A model generated the notes under the pieces. That model made no database searches. It had not been told where the DNA came from and worked only from the letters and a program-made list of their open reading frames with translations. Shown one piece after another: positions 1 to 11,734 of a DNA stretch of 64,000 nt. The translations under genes and the position numbers were made by a program. Location of the stretch: NCBI GenBank assembly GCA_022560025.1, contig JAFISE010000135.1:16782-80781 (forward strand). Direction: 5' to 3'. Position 1 is the first letter of the stretch, and every line of letters starts with the position of its first letter. Source of the stretch: Stagonosporopsis chrysanthemi. Taxonomy: Eukaryota; Ascomycota; Dothideomycetes; Pleosporales; Didymellaceae.

Positions 1-465
1 GTCGCCAGAGCAGCCATCAATCGGCCGAGACACAGCACATCTTCTGACGATAATCATGGCCAGTCGGGCACAAGGAATCCTGTCGGCAATCACCTATCGG
101 AGTCCATTCGTGATCAAGTTCAAGACTACGGGAAGTCTGGCCGTGGCGATTGTGTTGGCCAGCCTGCTAGTGTAGCCCGTAGCTACACGACGGTAGGCTG
201 ACACGCCTTCACGATCTCAACAATCCACTTGCCTCGAAAGCAAACATAAGTAAACTGGCGAATTGGCCCGAAACGGCCACGCTCCGTACGTCCTGACGTG
301 GCCAAAGCGTGCATGGCAGATGCAAGTTCTGAAACAGCAGGGAGCACATGAGCGCTTGTATAGCGAACCACGTCTGTTGTGTAGCCTAGAAGTAATCGAT
401 ATAATTTGAGAGCCCGGCCCTTCCATTAATGTTTCCTTCAATCTCATCTACCGCCTGATAGGATC
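1..465. other. Window edge, no secure gene
   Basis: A plus-strand frame is open from the window edge to a TGA at 199-201, so this could be the last ~66 codons of a gene starting to the left. The translation (rich in Ser, Arg, Gly and Asn) resembles nothing I recognise, and open frames of this length occur by chance. The rest, up to the ATG at 466, is probably the promoter and 5' leader of the next gene. Confidence 0.2.
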
Positions 466-1351
466 ATGACTGCCATCGCGGGCACCAGCAGCTTGAGATC
501 ATTTTTGTTTCTTGGATTTCCTGGAGGTGCATAACCACAACTTATAGTGACTCTGAATCAGTTACTGACTAAGAGACAACTTAGAAATCCGCAACAAGAT
601 ATACAAGGAATGTTTTCAATTCGCTACCGACCCCGAGGGCATCTGCCCCCGAAACCTTTCCTCGTCTTGCACACAGATATACTATGAGTTACGACCACTC
701 TATCTTCGCCAATTTGGGCGAATGAAAACTCATTTGGAGTGCTGTAAACCACACCTTGACATTGTCTCGAAATCTTCATCTGTGTTTCGAGCGTACACAA
801 CGTTGGTGGTGGATACGACAAAATGGTCTTCTTCTCCAGACCCGGCAGATGTACTTCCACTTGTTCGGTGGATCCTGAGTTCCAAAACGTGCAGGATCGA
901 GTTCAGGGGTGAGGAAACTAGCTACAGTTCGAAGCTAGCAGCAAACTTGCAGCAGGTACTGGAGGAGAAAGGTCCACAGTGGCAAAGACTCCTGGAAAGT
1001 GACATCAAGCACATATATATGATGCCTCAAGAAGCATGTCTAGCAATTGTCTTTGATGGAAGAGGGAAATTTCAGGAATACGTGGCTAAGAACAAAGGTA
1101 GTTTACAGCTATCTAAGTTCTGGCAGGAGCTCGGGTTCAGAGCACAAGGTCCGCAATGCGTGACCCTGCAAGTCTCGAATTATTCTGAGCTTGTGGAGAT
1201 AGGTCCTGGTTCTGGCCGTGTGCAATCCAAAGTCACTCGACTTAGGTTTCCCCTCGTGTACACAAACTCTCGGGGTCTGGTAGACACGGGCACTTTGCCT
1301 CCTGACGATCCCCTCATGCGATGGCGCTCTCGAGTCAAGCCGTTGGGCTGA
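466..1351 (+). CDS. F-box-like (fungal 2EXR-type) protein, two exons
   Basis: Model: exons 466-526 and 576-1351 with a 49-nt intron (donor GTGCAT, acceptor AGAG), giving 278 residues. The splice joins a short hydrophobic start to the segment LEIRNKIYKECF, followed within 40 residues by TQIYYELRPLYL. This Leu-x-Glu-x-Arg-Asn-x-Ile-Tyr core plus a 'C-x-Q-I-Y-x-E-x-R-x-L-Y' core is the signature of a very large fungal F-box-like family whose members are probably substrate adaptors or orphan regulators. The remaining ~200 residues show no recognised domain. The ATG at 722 would give a 209-residue protein but would cut off the conserved N-terminus, so the spliced model is preferred. Function is inferred only from this short motif. 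Confidence 0.6.
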
Positions 1352-4104
1352 ACCCCCTACTAGTATGATTCCATTTCATTTGATTACAATCAATCCAATG
1401 AGCTACGTAGAACAAAAAATCGTATCGTGTACCAGCTTTGCACGTTGCTACTTTGCCACAGACATGCAACGACGGGGTAGAGATGTTGAAGCTCTAGTCA
1501 CCGATATACGAAAGATGGCTCATGAAAGGACCATCGCAGATTATATTCGATCGGAATTGACTGGTGAACACTGAACTTCAATCTGATAACAGCGTATCTG
1601 GCGGTGCTTGTGTTGGTTCCAGGCAGCTTCCATCTTATGTTCAAACGGATTGTCTCTTTACTGACTTGCTTGCTGTCTAAGACACAAGCAAGTCCCTTTG
1701 TTCCTCTCGCCTATATCTAGGCACCTCTATGCTCGTAGAACAGTGAAACCAAATTTGTATCATGTCTCTCACAGACTAGTTCCTACAGGTTATGAGCCCC
1801 TTTGCACTTTAACGCTACGGAACTTGGTTACTTCGGAACTTTAAGCCGCTCCGGCGCAATTGTCTTGGCACACGAACTCCGCTTCAGCCACATCGCACAA
1901 TGAGTGCCTGCGAAGCAGTGTTCGAGGAGCAGTCTGACCAGGCGCTGGGCAGTGATCGCTTTTGTCACCAGTAGGTATCGGACGTATTTGTTGAATCGGC
2001 TTACCAGGACCTGTATCAACTCGAACTCGTCCCCTCGGGCGTCTCTTGACACGGGGAGATCTGTGATGAAGTAAAGGGAGAAGCGTCTCCACGCTGCGTC
2101 GGGTACCAGGAGTGTAGATAGCAGATCTTGTTCAACTGATAGGCCGGCATCTGCGGATATACTCGTTCACATCCCTGGTCAGATGTGGCCAATTGTACTT
2201 GCCTTTCAGCAGCTCAGATGTGTTCTTTGTGGTGGGCAGCCCCATAAGTGGCCAGAAGTGGCATCTTCACTGCACGTAGTACTACCGGTAAACACGGTTG
2301 ACCTATCAGCAGCCTGAACCGTCTGTCAGTTTCATGGAAGAGGGACCTGCACAAGTAGGCAAGTACCCATCATGCACAAGCAAAGTGCAGGCGCTAAGTC
2401 TCGGCTCACCTCTCGCTGCTGATGGTGATGGTGCGAAGGGCTCATGTACGAGTGTATCCGCTGTCGGATAACAACCTTGTAACTTCGCGATCTTGATACA
2501 AATAAGCTGACTGGGCGCTATATAATATGACCGACCTCCGCAAATTCTTGAGTCAGTGGCGCTCAGCGTGTTCCATGTATTAGACGGGACAGTGCGCAAT
2601 TGAAGAGTCTTTCAGTCAAGCCATGCTGCAGGGGCACGGCGACGTGCGCTGATTTTTCAACACATAACGGCGGGAGCGCTTACAAATTGAATGATATGCA
2701 ATGCTGTGAGGCCAAAAAGCTACAATGCAACAACGTCACAAGGTCACAAGGTCACAGTGTCGCGTAGCCGTGCACCGTGGCGGGGCTGAGCACAAAATGC
2801 GCACTGTTTTCTATTGAGTTGCACCGCTCTGCGATGTCCCGTTAAACTGAGCAACTGGCCTCCCCTTGCCAGGAGCAAGAAGCGACCTGCATTATAAGAG
2901 AAAAATCGTGGGAACAAGCGGGATAGCCACATCAAATCTACTGAAGTACCCCTAAAATGCTTTACGGACTTCAAAGCGTATGCGCATTCAGCAGACCAAC
3001 ACCATAGGTCTTATGAATATGTTGCCTGTATACTAATGCTCTGAAGCAGGAATCAATGATCAAAATTAGAATCAACCCTAGTGATACTGTCGCTTCACTT
3101 ATAAAACATTGCATTGGGTTGATGTCTTGTGTCTAGTCTAGAACAATTCTCATATGTTTAGAGTAGTGGTTGATAGCCTACTTGGCAGGTCTGGACCCAC
3201 GTCTTCAAGAGGGTGGACACTGGTGACAGGCAGCCTTTCACGAATCAAGTGTGGGACATGGACAGTTAGAAGTGACCTTTTGCCGGTACCCAAAGTACAT
3301 CATACGACAGAACAAGCATCAAATTTGTTCAATAGCATTTGCTTGGGCTAAATACATCGGCCCAACTATAGAAGCTTCTCGGGTTAGACCACTCAGCGCG
3401 CTGGACACGATCACACGAACCCGAGATAACAGTCGCAGGTGTTCCTTGAACCAAGATCTACACTAACCCATTTCGGGTTGGTCACCGCGCGATGCCATTT
3501 ATAACAAGGCACAGCCACAGTTATCTTCGCGCATTTTCTGATACCGGTAGCGGGGTCAAAAAGCAGTGGCTGTGCAGGCCCCGCTGACCTACGTGTATTT
3601 CACATCTGCTGTGCTGGCGGCATATCCTTTCAACCCAGGCAGCTTACCTTAAAATTACACTTCTTTTGCGCTTCACCACCGCCGCCTTACTCTTCACACA
3701 AGCTGTCCTTTGTATGGACTGAAACAAGACGCACAGAGGGTGTACTGCCGTGTCTACATCGGCATCGGACTTGACCAGTCTCTCTCATGGTATGTCGCTA
3801 CTTCCAGAGACATCTGGCCACGCTGACCTCCTCCACAGACTTGCGAAGTGACAGAACTCGATCCCGATTCCTTAACGGAAGATTGGTCAGGCGCACTGGT
3901 TGCACCGGTGCGCTTGCAGGGCCAAGGCTTACGTATAAAATGGAAGCACTGTCATGTAAGCATCGGAAAGAATAGGGATGGAACAGACGCGAAACGGCTT
4001 GATAGGACCTCAGGATCTTGTACCCCAGATGGTACAATGTGGCTATATTTTACGTCAGAGGAGGGGAAAACCGGACGTGTACTCAGGTGATGAATAATTT
4101 CATG
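1352..4104. other. Intergenic, no supported gene
   Basis: Only short overlapping open frames on both strands are present (the longest is ~107 codons), with no recognisable motif, splice pattern or codon bias. A 69-codon frame at 1365-1574 starts 13 nt after the preceding stop and might be leftover coding sequence, but nothing confirms it. Confidence 0.4.
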
Positions 4105-5453
4105 CTATGGCACCTTGGGCGGACACAATTGCCCCAGAATATCCCAACCATCTTTGTTCAGTATGGTGAGCAGCAAGTGACCATCGGCATCGCGATGTGG
4201 CTGTATTGTCAACTGCACACAGGTCTGATCCATTCCAGCTCCACTCTGGGTAGCGCACGCTATAATTGCAGAACCCAGGACATCACCAAAAACATCGCGA
4301 ACAGCGCTAGAATTTACTCCTCTCAGCGTGAACTGAGTTAAAGAGAATATTGTTATGCCATTCTCCAACACAAGGTCCCATTGTGAAATATCTTTAGCCG
4401 CCAGGTACTGGTCAAAAAGCTTCGCAGTCAGCCAGCAGAGGCTACCTGAGGTGACGATTATGTTGACATATGCGACGTCAACTGAATTGTTGTTGGAGAC
4501 GGGACTCGACGCAGGTAGCAACACGCTCACAGTGACATCAGACTCTCCTCGCGGCAGCTTCTTGATAGCGTGACAAAGGCGAGCAGGGAATAGACGCTCA
4601 ACGCACGAAGTCTTACACTTCTCGCTGACGCTAAGCTGTCTTTGGAAAGCGGTGTGGCTGCCACTGATGTCGGAGAGAGGTGGCTGGCTCTGGGAGGCAG
4701 GCGCTGTAAAGGAAAGGGTTGCCGGTTCCGCATTTGGTGTTGACGCAAGAATGCCTGTGCTGGCAGGGTTTGGCTCTGCGAAAGAAGCCATTTGGTCAGA
4801 ACCAATCATCGTTGATTCAGTGTCTCGGCCTGTAGCTCGTTATCAAATGTCGACCATGATGCGTCAGATTACTTACGGGTACGCTTTCGCGGTCTTTCGG
4901 TTTGCTCAATCGCCTGAATAGCTGCTCCTACGTTCTCAAATTCTGTCGCCACTTGCGTCACAACTTGGAAGCCTATGTTCTTTCGAGCTTCAACGCTCAA
5001 GTCGTCGAGAGCGGCAAGAAGTCTCTTGTCCTTGGCCTGTCCTTTGTAGTTTTTTTTTCTTTCTGCCGCCAGTCTGGCAAAGAACCATGCGTACCAAGGT
5101 GTTCTGCCAACGCCTAACAGAATGCGTTGGGTGCTGTCTTCAGGTGCTTTTGATGCTTCCTCATAGGCATCCCTGCACTGCTGGGCAAATTTGGGCTTAG
5201 AGTTTACGCCCACGAGGCGCTGCTCGAGATGCTGCTTGAGAAGTGTGATATATTCCTGGTCTGTTTGCGCGGAACTCGTCATGCCATGGAGCGCGGTTTC
5301 CAGGACTCGGGTGGTTATATCTAGGGCAGCACTGAGATAGCGAGTAGGGTGTGGGGCAACGACGTCGGAGCGATGGGATACAGGCGCGATGCCCAGACGC
5401 ACCGCGGAATCAGGCATAACGTGCATTGACACAATATGCTGGATGCGCGCCAA
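4105..5453 (-). CDS. Unknown two-exon protein with a basic central patch
   Basis: Exons 5453-4877 and 4829-4105 are separated by a 47-nt intron (GTAAGT donor, CTACAG acceptor). The splice is phase-consistent and joins two long open frames into one of 433 residues. Exon 1 is mostly helical and ends in a run RPRKRTRR, which could be a nuclear localisation signal. Exon 2 begins with Ser/Pro/Ala-rich low-complexity sequence, followed by a more globular C-terminal half with short hydrophobic beta-like segments. I do not recognise the family. Without the intron, two separate proteins of 194 and 234 residues would be read; the perfect frame across a canonical intron argues for a single gene. Confidence 0.6.
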
Positions 5454-6853
5454 GAGCCACGCTTGCGAATCACACCGTGCGCATGCGCAGGAATAAATGA
5501 TCAGTGACGCGAGCCTCTAGTTGGAGGAAGCCTTGTTGGCAGCTCGATTGGCAGACAGAGCGAACCAATATCTCGGGGCGCGCCGCAGACATCAGCCACG
5601 CGTTGCGTTCGCTGGCTGTTGGCGCTTCCTGCAGTCACGCAATGCTAATCTCTACGCGCCGAACAGCTGCGCTATGCAGAAGAGAGAAGGTGGGCTTGTT
5701 TAATGATCAAGTGTACTAATTAGTATTGTGGTATCATCAGGCCGTACCGTACCGTGTTTCGTTGGGCACGCTTTAGATGCGGTTATTGGCCCGCGAATAA
5801 CAGCAACAGCAATTATGCAGAACAAAGGTAACTTAGTTTCTGCACGAGACATAGCATGAGGTCTACTCTATACCTTTATCTATCAAAATTATAGCTCCTA
5901 GCCTCCTACTTTGCTATTTTCGAGATCTTTTGCAGGCTGATAACCTCATACAAAACTTGTCCGCCAACGGAATATTGCACCCTCAAGTGCTACTAGACTT
6001 CGAACGCCGCTCATGTGAGAGCAACGATTAGCGAGGGCGGTCAGCCAGAGCCAGCCATTGTTTATCTTATCTCACCAGTCAGAAGCTCCAGAACTGCTTA
6101 CTAATCTGCTGACGTAAGTCAGTGCGGAGCGTTAGCTGAGCGTTGGAGAGATTTTGGTTCACGTTTGTATCTGAAGTGGTTCCAAATCATGGGTATGACA
6201 TCACGTTCTTCACCACTGCTCTCAGGTTTCTTCCTCAAGCTCCTGGCTCAGTGTAAAACGATAGAGAGTGTATAGATCTGCTCCCTTTTCTATCTTAGAA
6301 ATCCCCCTAGCCCTTACCTTGTCGACAACTACAAGCTTGAAAGAAAGTGTGTCTCGTGGTATTCTGCCTTTTCTACTCTCACCCTGTGTCACACAGCACC
6401 ACCACAACCTTTCTGCCCTTAAGAATAGCTCTATAATATACTACTCTGCTGGAAGACTTACTTCCTGCAGGTACAAAAATTAGAAAAAAATAAAAATCAA
6501 GGTGTCGCAATAGAGGAACATGAATGTCCCATCCCTTTACTCCTGCCCGTGCCAAGGATACCCATTCTAGCTGTCTTTTGGCAACCAGCAACAGGACCTC
6601 AGGAGAGGATCAGAATAGCAGTACATTAGAGGCTAGGAAAGATGCCAGTTATCGACAGATACAGCGCGTAAGATGGGAGATGGTAAGAGGTGAAACGCTA
6701 TCCTATATAAGCTAGAACTAAAATATCTTAGACGCATCTCGCTGTTTTGAGCTTCTGATTGGTGAGATAATATATACCAGTATTATGCCAACATCTCGCG
6801 GTAACGCTTGGCATGGTCTAGGTTTACGCCACGTGTCAGCAGCACCAAAATGA
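5454..6853. other. Intergenic; pyrimidine-rich and AT-rich stretch
   Basis: No supported gene. The part around 6220-6500 is pyrimidine-rich on the plus strand with stop-poor frames on both strands, typical of compositional bias rather than coding. It could be old repeat sequence, but no LTR, inverted end or protein motif could be identified. Confidence 0.4.
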
Positions 6854-7027
6854 GCCAATGCGCCAATGTGCCAATGTGTCAATGTGCCAATGTGTCAATG
6901 TGTCAATGTGCCAATGTGCCAATGTGCCAATGTGCCAATCTGCCAATCTGCCAATCTACCAATCTGCCAATCTACCAATCTGCCAATCTGCCAATCTGCC
7001 AATCTACCAATCTACCAATCTCACAAT
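6854..7027. repeat. 8-bp tandem repeat with two variant zones
   Basis: About 21 units of GCCAATGT and close variants run head to tail. The left half is made mainly of the GCCAATGT/GTCAATGT forms and the right half of GCCAATCT/ACCAATCT forms, so the array has two homogenised zones. Because 8 is not a multiple of 3, all three forward frames translate to repetitive Cys/Gln/Asn- and Leu/Pro/Ile-rich peptides; these are artefacts of the array, not genes. The unit contains CCAAT, the core of the CCAAT-box binding site. Confidence 0.85.
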
Positions 7028-8241
7028 AATCCCGGCCAGCGTCAGAAGCCGTGATTACATAGTATGTGTTTTGTGGCACAGACCCCTTAGTGAATGGATG
7101 CAATGAGGCTACTCAACATGACAGCCGCTGGCGACTCGAGAGTCTGTGCGACCGCGCAGCCTGGCAATGCGATGCGCGACGCCGCCACTAAGTGCCGATG
7201 CAGTAGCTTGCGTTGTTGATGGCAGCAGCGCTGTGATGGCTTCGCGGGCCGTGGCGGTGACTTCTCATCAAAGTTCCGATAGTGTCCAGATCAGAATAAT
7301 GCTGGAACAATTTTACAGCAAATTAGTTGCTTAGACTATAAAAGTTGTGGAAGGAACATGTGAGAAAGACTGGGTGCGTAGTGCAATTCAGACTGGCTTT
7401 CAGGACAGCCGACCAGGTGACTAGGACAATAAATCCCGAATCCTAGACTACACATAGGTGCGCTCTCAGATCCTATCGCATGCTACTGCGTGGCTATCAC
7501 GCATGTTTGGAGATGGGGCGCATGCACGTAGAATAAACCTCAACATCGCTATACTAGTTGAAACACCAATACCTGTTTGACCGGGAGAGCAAGACAAGGC
7601 AAAGACTGCTAGACTGCAATCTACCATGGTTTGTCACAGTCACTCTAATCAATGGTACCAAATCATCTGCCCTACCAAAAAGAAATACTTCAGCCGCGTT
7701 GCGGCTGCGCTCTTCACGATCCTGTCTGCGCTGATAGAAATAATTACATGGGATAGTGATAGCTATGCTTTCAGACATATGTGTTAAGGCTCAATTAGAA
7801 CCAGCCAGAGAATGGATGGAATAAAGGAGACCTATCTTGAGGAGCCTGACCTGGATCGAAGTTGCGCATCAGCTGATTTTCGCGTGACTGTAACATCTGC
7901 GCTTAATACCGAACAGCTACAGGCGCGTATGTTGCTCTACACGATCGAATCCCTCGTGCTTGGGCATTGCCTCTCGGTCATTTGCCAATAGTCGATTGGT
8001 GGTTCCAAAGACTTGTTGTATTCCTCGGATGTTCTATGACCGCGCAAGATAGAAAGCGTAACAAACAGCGGCCCAGCGTGGTTCCTACGTATCCCTATAG
8101 ACAACTTTGTAACCTTGCATACCCCTCCTTTCTCCACGATACTTTAACGCAAGCTCGGCCTTCCTTGTTGACAATCAGTTGTACGCGGCGTTTCATCATC
8201 CCTCCGATATTTCGGCATCCATGTGCAAGCACAGTGGATTT
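7028..8241. other. Intergenic, no supported gene
   Basis: Short open frames only, none with a recognisable motif. The last few hundred bases may include decayed 3' sequence of the reverse-strand gene that follows. Confidence 0.35.
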
Positions 8242-8907
8242 TCAAAAACGAGGGCTTGCGTGACTTGTAGTAGACTGGGCCAAAGATCGGCCTCTTGAGG
8301 ATCTCTTCTGCTTCTCCTCAACATGATACCGATTGTTGCCCGACTGCCAGGACAGGGACAATTTCTCTTTCTGCGTGCCCCTTTGAATCCTTGCACGTGG
8401 TGCCTGCGTCTCATACAGATTTGTGATAGGGCCTGCGGTGGCTTGCTGAGACGTGTCGCCGGACAAGATTGTCACAACGTCTGTGTGCACACGATCCGAG
8501 CTGATCAACTTGGTTTGACCCACGAGTGTGGACGTGAAGTGATTCAAACTCGGATCCGATGCTTCTTTCATACTTGTCGATGAAAGCAAAAGATCTGGCG
8601 TCGCTTGAGATTGAAACCGCAACTGCTGAGAGTTGCACTGACCATAAAACTGGTAGCATCCATCATCTCCTAATGATTTGAGAGGAGGTTTGATAAGATC
8701 CAAAGGAGTAATGGTGCCTTGATCCATAGTACTCAATGGTCGCGATTCTAGTGGTAACAACGAGGAACCAGTATGCCCAGTTGTAGGCATCAATCCGCCA
8801 GGATATAACCAGCAATCTGAGCTCTGTCTGCCTAGAGCCTGCTGCTCTTCCATCGTCCACTCGGGGCTCCAGGGTGAAAACTGTGACTGCCGCCACAGAT
8901 CCTCCAT
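8242..8907 (-). CDS. Unknown Ser/Gln-rich protein, possibly a broken transcription factor
   Basis: The open frame encodes 221 residues from the ATG at 8907. The first ~180 residues are Ser/Thr/Gln/Pro-rich and acidic-poor, like an activation region. The C-terminal part turns strongly basic (PRARIQRG..., NNRYHVEEKQKRS) and vaguely resembles the basic segment that precedes a helix-loop-helix, but no helix-loop-helix follows in any frame. Either the gene is truncated or frameshifted just after residue ~205, or an exon was missed. Codon use is unremarkable. Function unknown; the transcription-factor idea is a weak inference from composition. Confidence 0.3.
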   Translation of the reverse strand: MEDLWRQSQFSPWSPEWTMEEQQALGRQSSDCWLYPGGLMPTTGHTGSSLLPLESRPLSTMDQGTITPLDLIKPPLKSLGDDGCYQFYGQCNSQQLRFQSQATPDLLLSSTSMKEASDPSLNHFTSTLVGQTKLISSDRVHTDVVTILSGDTSQQATAGPITNLYETQAPRARIQRGTQKEKLSLSWQSGNNRYHVEEKQKRSSRGRSLAQSTTSHASPRF

Positions 8908-9245
8908 ATTGTCCAATTCGGTGGTATGGCTGTTGATTTATCAGTTCTCAGCAAGACTCCTGCAGCGTAGAAAAAGGCAGAGACAGCGCAAGACGGAAGA
9001 ACCCATCACGTAGACCTTATCAGATGGACTCAAGCTCGTGCATCTTACGCGCGCTAAACCTCTCTGAGGCAAGTAGTTCGCAAAAAGATGCAGCATGCAA
9101 GGACTTGTCGCATCTTACCAATGTATTGATTCCTGATCACGCGCTATTCGAACACTGTCCGTAATGACTGGAGGGCAAGCCCGAGTTGCCAATTAGGACT
9201 GCTGCGTCCTTATTCCAAACGAAACTATTGAGATAGAATGAAAGA

Positions 9246-9379
9246 TGTAACGGTGTAGAGAGAGAGGAGGACTGCGCTGCATTAACTATTGACGTAGGCA
9301 GAGCTGCTTATATACCTGCCCATACACAGGCTATCCTAACTCGTACTAGAGTAGGCCTGGGCAGAGCCCAACCGTTACA
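9246..9379 (+). repeat. Solo LTR, copy A (134 bp)
   Basis: The segment begins TGTAACGG and ends CCGTTACA, the TG...CA ends expected of an LTR, and is flanked by perfect 5-bp direct repeats AAAGA (9241-9245 and 9380-9384). No internal retrotransposon sequence lies on either side, so this is a solo LTR left by recombination. Two further copies of the same family occur at 23302-23435 and 23798-23927. Confidence 0.85.
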
Positions 9380-9384
9380 AAAGA

Positions 9385-10386
9385 TAAGCAGCATTGGCTT
9401 AGGTCCCAATTTGTACCCTACTCGTCTTGCGACCTTAAATTTCATTTGGACACGCGTAGATAACATCATCTAGATGAGGCACCAGATATTCACACATTCA
9501 TGAAGAGGTGTAGCAGGCAAGGACCGCGGGTAGTCCAGGTGTTCGGGGAGGCTGTTAGGAAGATAAGCCAGTCCTTGCCTGAAGTTGCTAGGTTCTGGAC
9601 TGCTTCAAGTGGCCGCTGTCAAATGAGACCATTGGCACGCAAATCAGGAATTCCACCTGTGCGGCAAGTGGTGATCTATTGACTCTTACAATTACGGTTT
9701 AAAACCCGAGATGAAAATGCTGCCCAAATGCACCCGTTGCCAACCAGTTCAATTTTAGGTCAGTGTCTAAAACGAGTGGAACTGTGATCACACCACACAG
9801 TGGCAATATCTACTTGACGGCTGCAGATTCCACTGCCAGATCATTCATCATTTATCGCACATTTTGTGCATCGAGTCCCGCTGATTTGGCCAGTGATTCA
9901 AGGATGCTGCACCGCGTACGATATGAGCTTCGTACCCTGCCCATGTGAGCCTGAATGCTGCTCTGTTACGACTTTAATCGAGCAAAATAGTCCCATACCG
10001 CTTGCTGCTACAGAAGAACTCCGATTGACAATAATACTGCAAAGATGCAACACTCTTGCTGCTACGAGCCATTACTTGCATATCCGCCAGCGCGTCGGTT
10101 TACAAGTTGTCGTATCGATCCATCAGATAACTACTTTTCGCCGCGCTATGGAATGCTAATGTCTAAGGTTGTCGACTATCTTCAATATTTTAATTCGAAT
10201 TGGGGCCGCGACAAACAGCCCCTAGGCGAATGGAGCGCGGCGCCGATAGACGCAGATTCCATGCATCTTATCACAATGAGAATAACATCTCCAGCAAGCT
10301 AAGTGTACATCATGCTCAATGTAATTACGGCAATCCCACGAGAAACCAACAAGACGGCCAAAGTTAAGCAAAACTTTCAAAGCTAA
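9385..10386. other. Intergenic, no supported gene
   Basis: Only short unconnected open frames. No motif or plausible splice structure was found. Confidence 0.4.
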
Positions 10387-10790
10387 CGAAGATGCACGCC
10401 GTGCTGTATCCCTGCTGGCTACTCGTACGAAGATCGGGATCCTGCTAAAGCGCCAATCATGCTCCTCGGCAGCGTGTTCGATGCCAACTCACTCGGAAAG
10501 TGGATCTGCGATTGGACTCTCTTCTATAATGGGCCCGCTACCTCTCTTGCCGAGATGGCTAAGAAGCTCTGGCTGCTACTCATACAGCTTGCCGATAAAG
10601 TCAAGAAAGCGGAGAAACAAATGGTCAAGATCAGACGACAGGAGATTGCTGACATGGTCGAAGACTTCCTCAGGAGCGGCGAACGTCTCTAGATCCGATT
10701 TGCCAAGCACCCCAGGGCTTGTGAAGTTTTATGTGGAAAGCTGCACAAAAAGTAGTTACCACATGCAGTGGCTTTGTCAGCAACCGCTGC
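10387..10790 (+). pseudogene. Decayed fragment of a fungal conserved helical protein
   Basis: A frame open from 10387 reads smoothly (…DPAKAPIMLLGSVFDANSL…, then SLAEMAKKLWLLLIQLADK… and MVEDFLRSGERL) until a TAG at 10690. The residue expected next is Trp, and coding-like sequence continues after it (IRFAKHPRACE), then shifts frame before a segment starting MWKAAQK. The mix of a Trp-to-stop change and a frameshift indicates a pseudogene. The style (small-residue patch, long amphipathic helix, MVEDFxxSGERLW) is one I associate with a large family of uncharacterised fungal proteins. No function is assigned. Confidence 0.45.
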
Positions 10791-11734
10791 CAGCACGTGC
10801 CCTGTGGCACGAAAGAGCTTATTCGTTCAGTTTGTCCAGTTTCGCCGACCCGTCGCCGATACACACTTGCGGCGGCCGTTATGTCATCAGCAGTTATGAA
10901 ATATCATAGTAAGATCATAGAATTCATCCTCGTTTGGCGGATACGGTTTAGGGATCTACGGCATTATTTTGATATTATATAATCCGTTCCCATGATACTA
11001 ACAGAAGCGTCGATGGCATAGTAACGTTGGTGCACTACGCAAAACCAATATGTGTCCCGTCATGTGGTATTGGGCAGAGAGCTTGTGCCCCGCACCAGCT
11101 ACCTAATGCTACTCACACCCCACACTTGACACCGATGGTTTCTTTAACACAGATTCCGCAAACACCAACAAAGTCAGAGTGAAAATTGAGTCGACGATTG
11201 TTCATCGCTTCGCGTAATTTCTAATCAAACGAGCGTGTGCGACTGCGGTTGGTGTCAGCAACCTACCTACGCAAGCGGAAGGAACTGTAACTCACATTTT
11301 GCAGCATTTGCAACACATCGCGTAACGTAGAGCGCTTCTCGCGCCGAACACCGTTGCTGAACGGCAACATTCGCATCACCAATAGCCTCGCGCTGACGCG
11401 CGGGCACACGTCCATTGCACATTTTGCGATAGTTCAACTGAGGAGTTCTCAGGCTGTACTGCGACCTGGTGCTTAGCAACTATGGGAACAGAACTTTGGG
11501 TAGAGCGAGGGTGGACAGCCTCCAAAACATGCACCGTGATCCTCCTGGAAGGCGCTGCATATGTAAGATACAATGATAGGCACGAGAGCGCTCTAGAAAT
11601 AAGGCAAGAGGTGGCTCTCGAGGAAGGCAACGAAATTTGGTCTGTGCAAGGGTGTAAGATCAAGATTAAAGATTCTTAAGGTGGATAGGAAGCTAGAAGC
11701 ACAGATTTGGGCATCACTATTGAGCAATCATTCA
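10791..11734. other. Intergenic, no supported gene
   Basis: Short frames occur on both strands around 11376-11679, overlapping each other antiparallel; neither shows a recognisable motif. Probably the 3' flank of the reverse gene that follows. Confidence 0.4.

Noticed and set aside
6854..7027. CRISPR array
   Set aside because: Continuous short tandem repeat without spacers, in a eukaryotic genome.
6808..7106. Cys/Gln/Asn- and Leu/Pro/Ile-repeat proteins in three frames
   Set aside because: All arise from the 8-bp repeat read in different frames; no gene signals.
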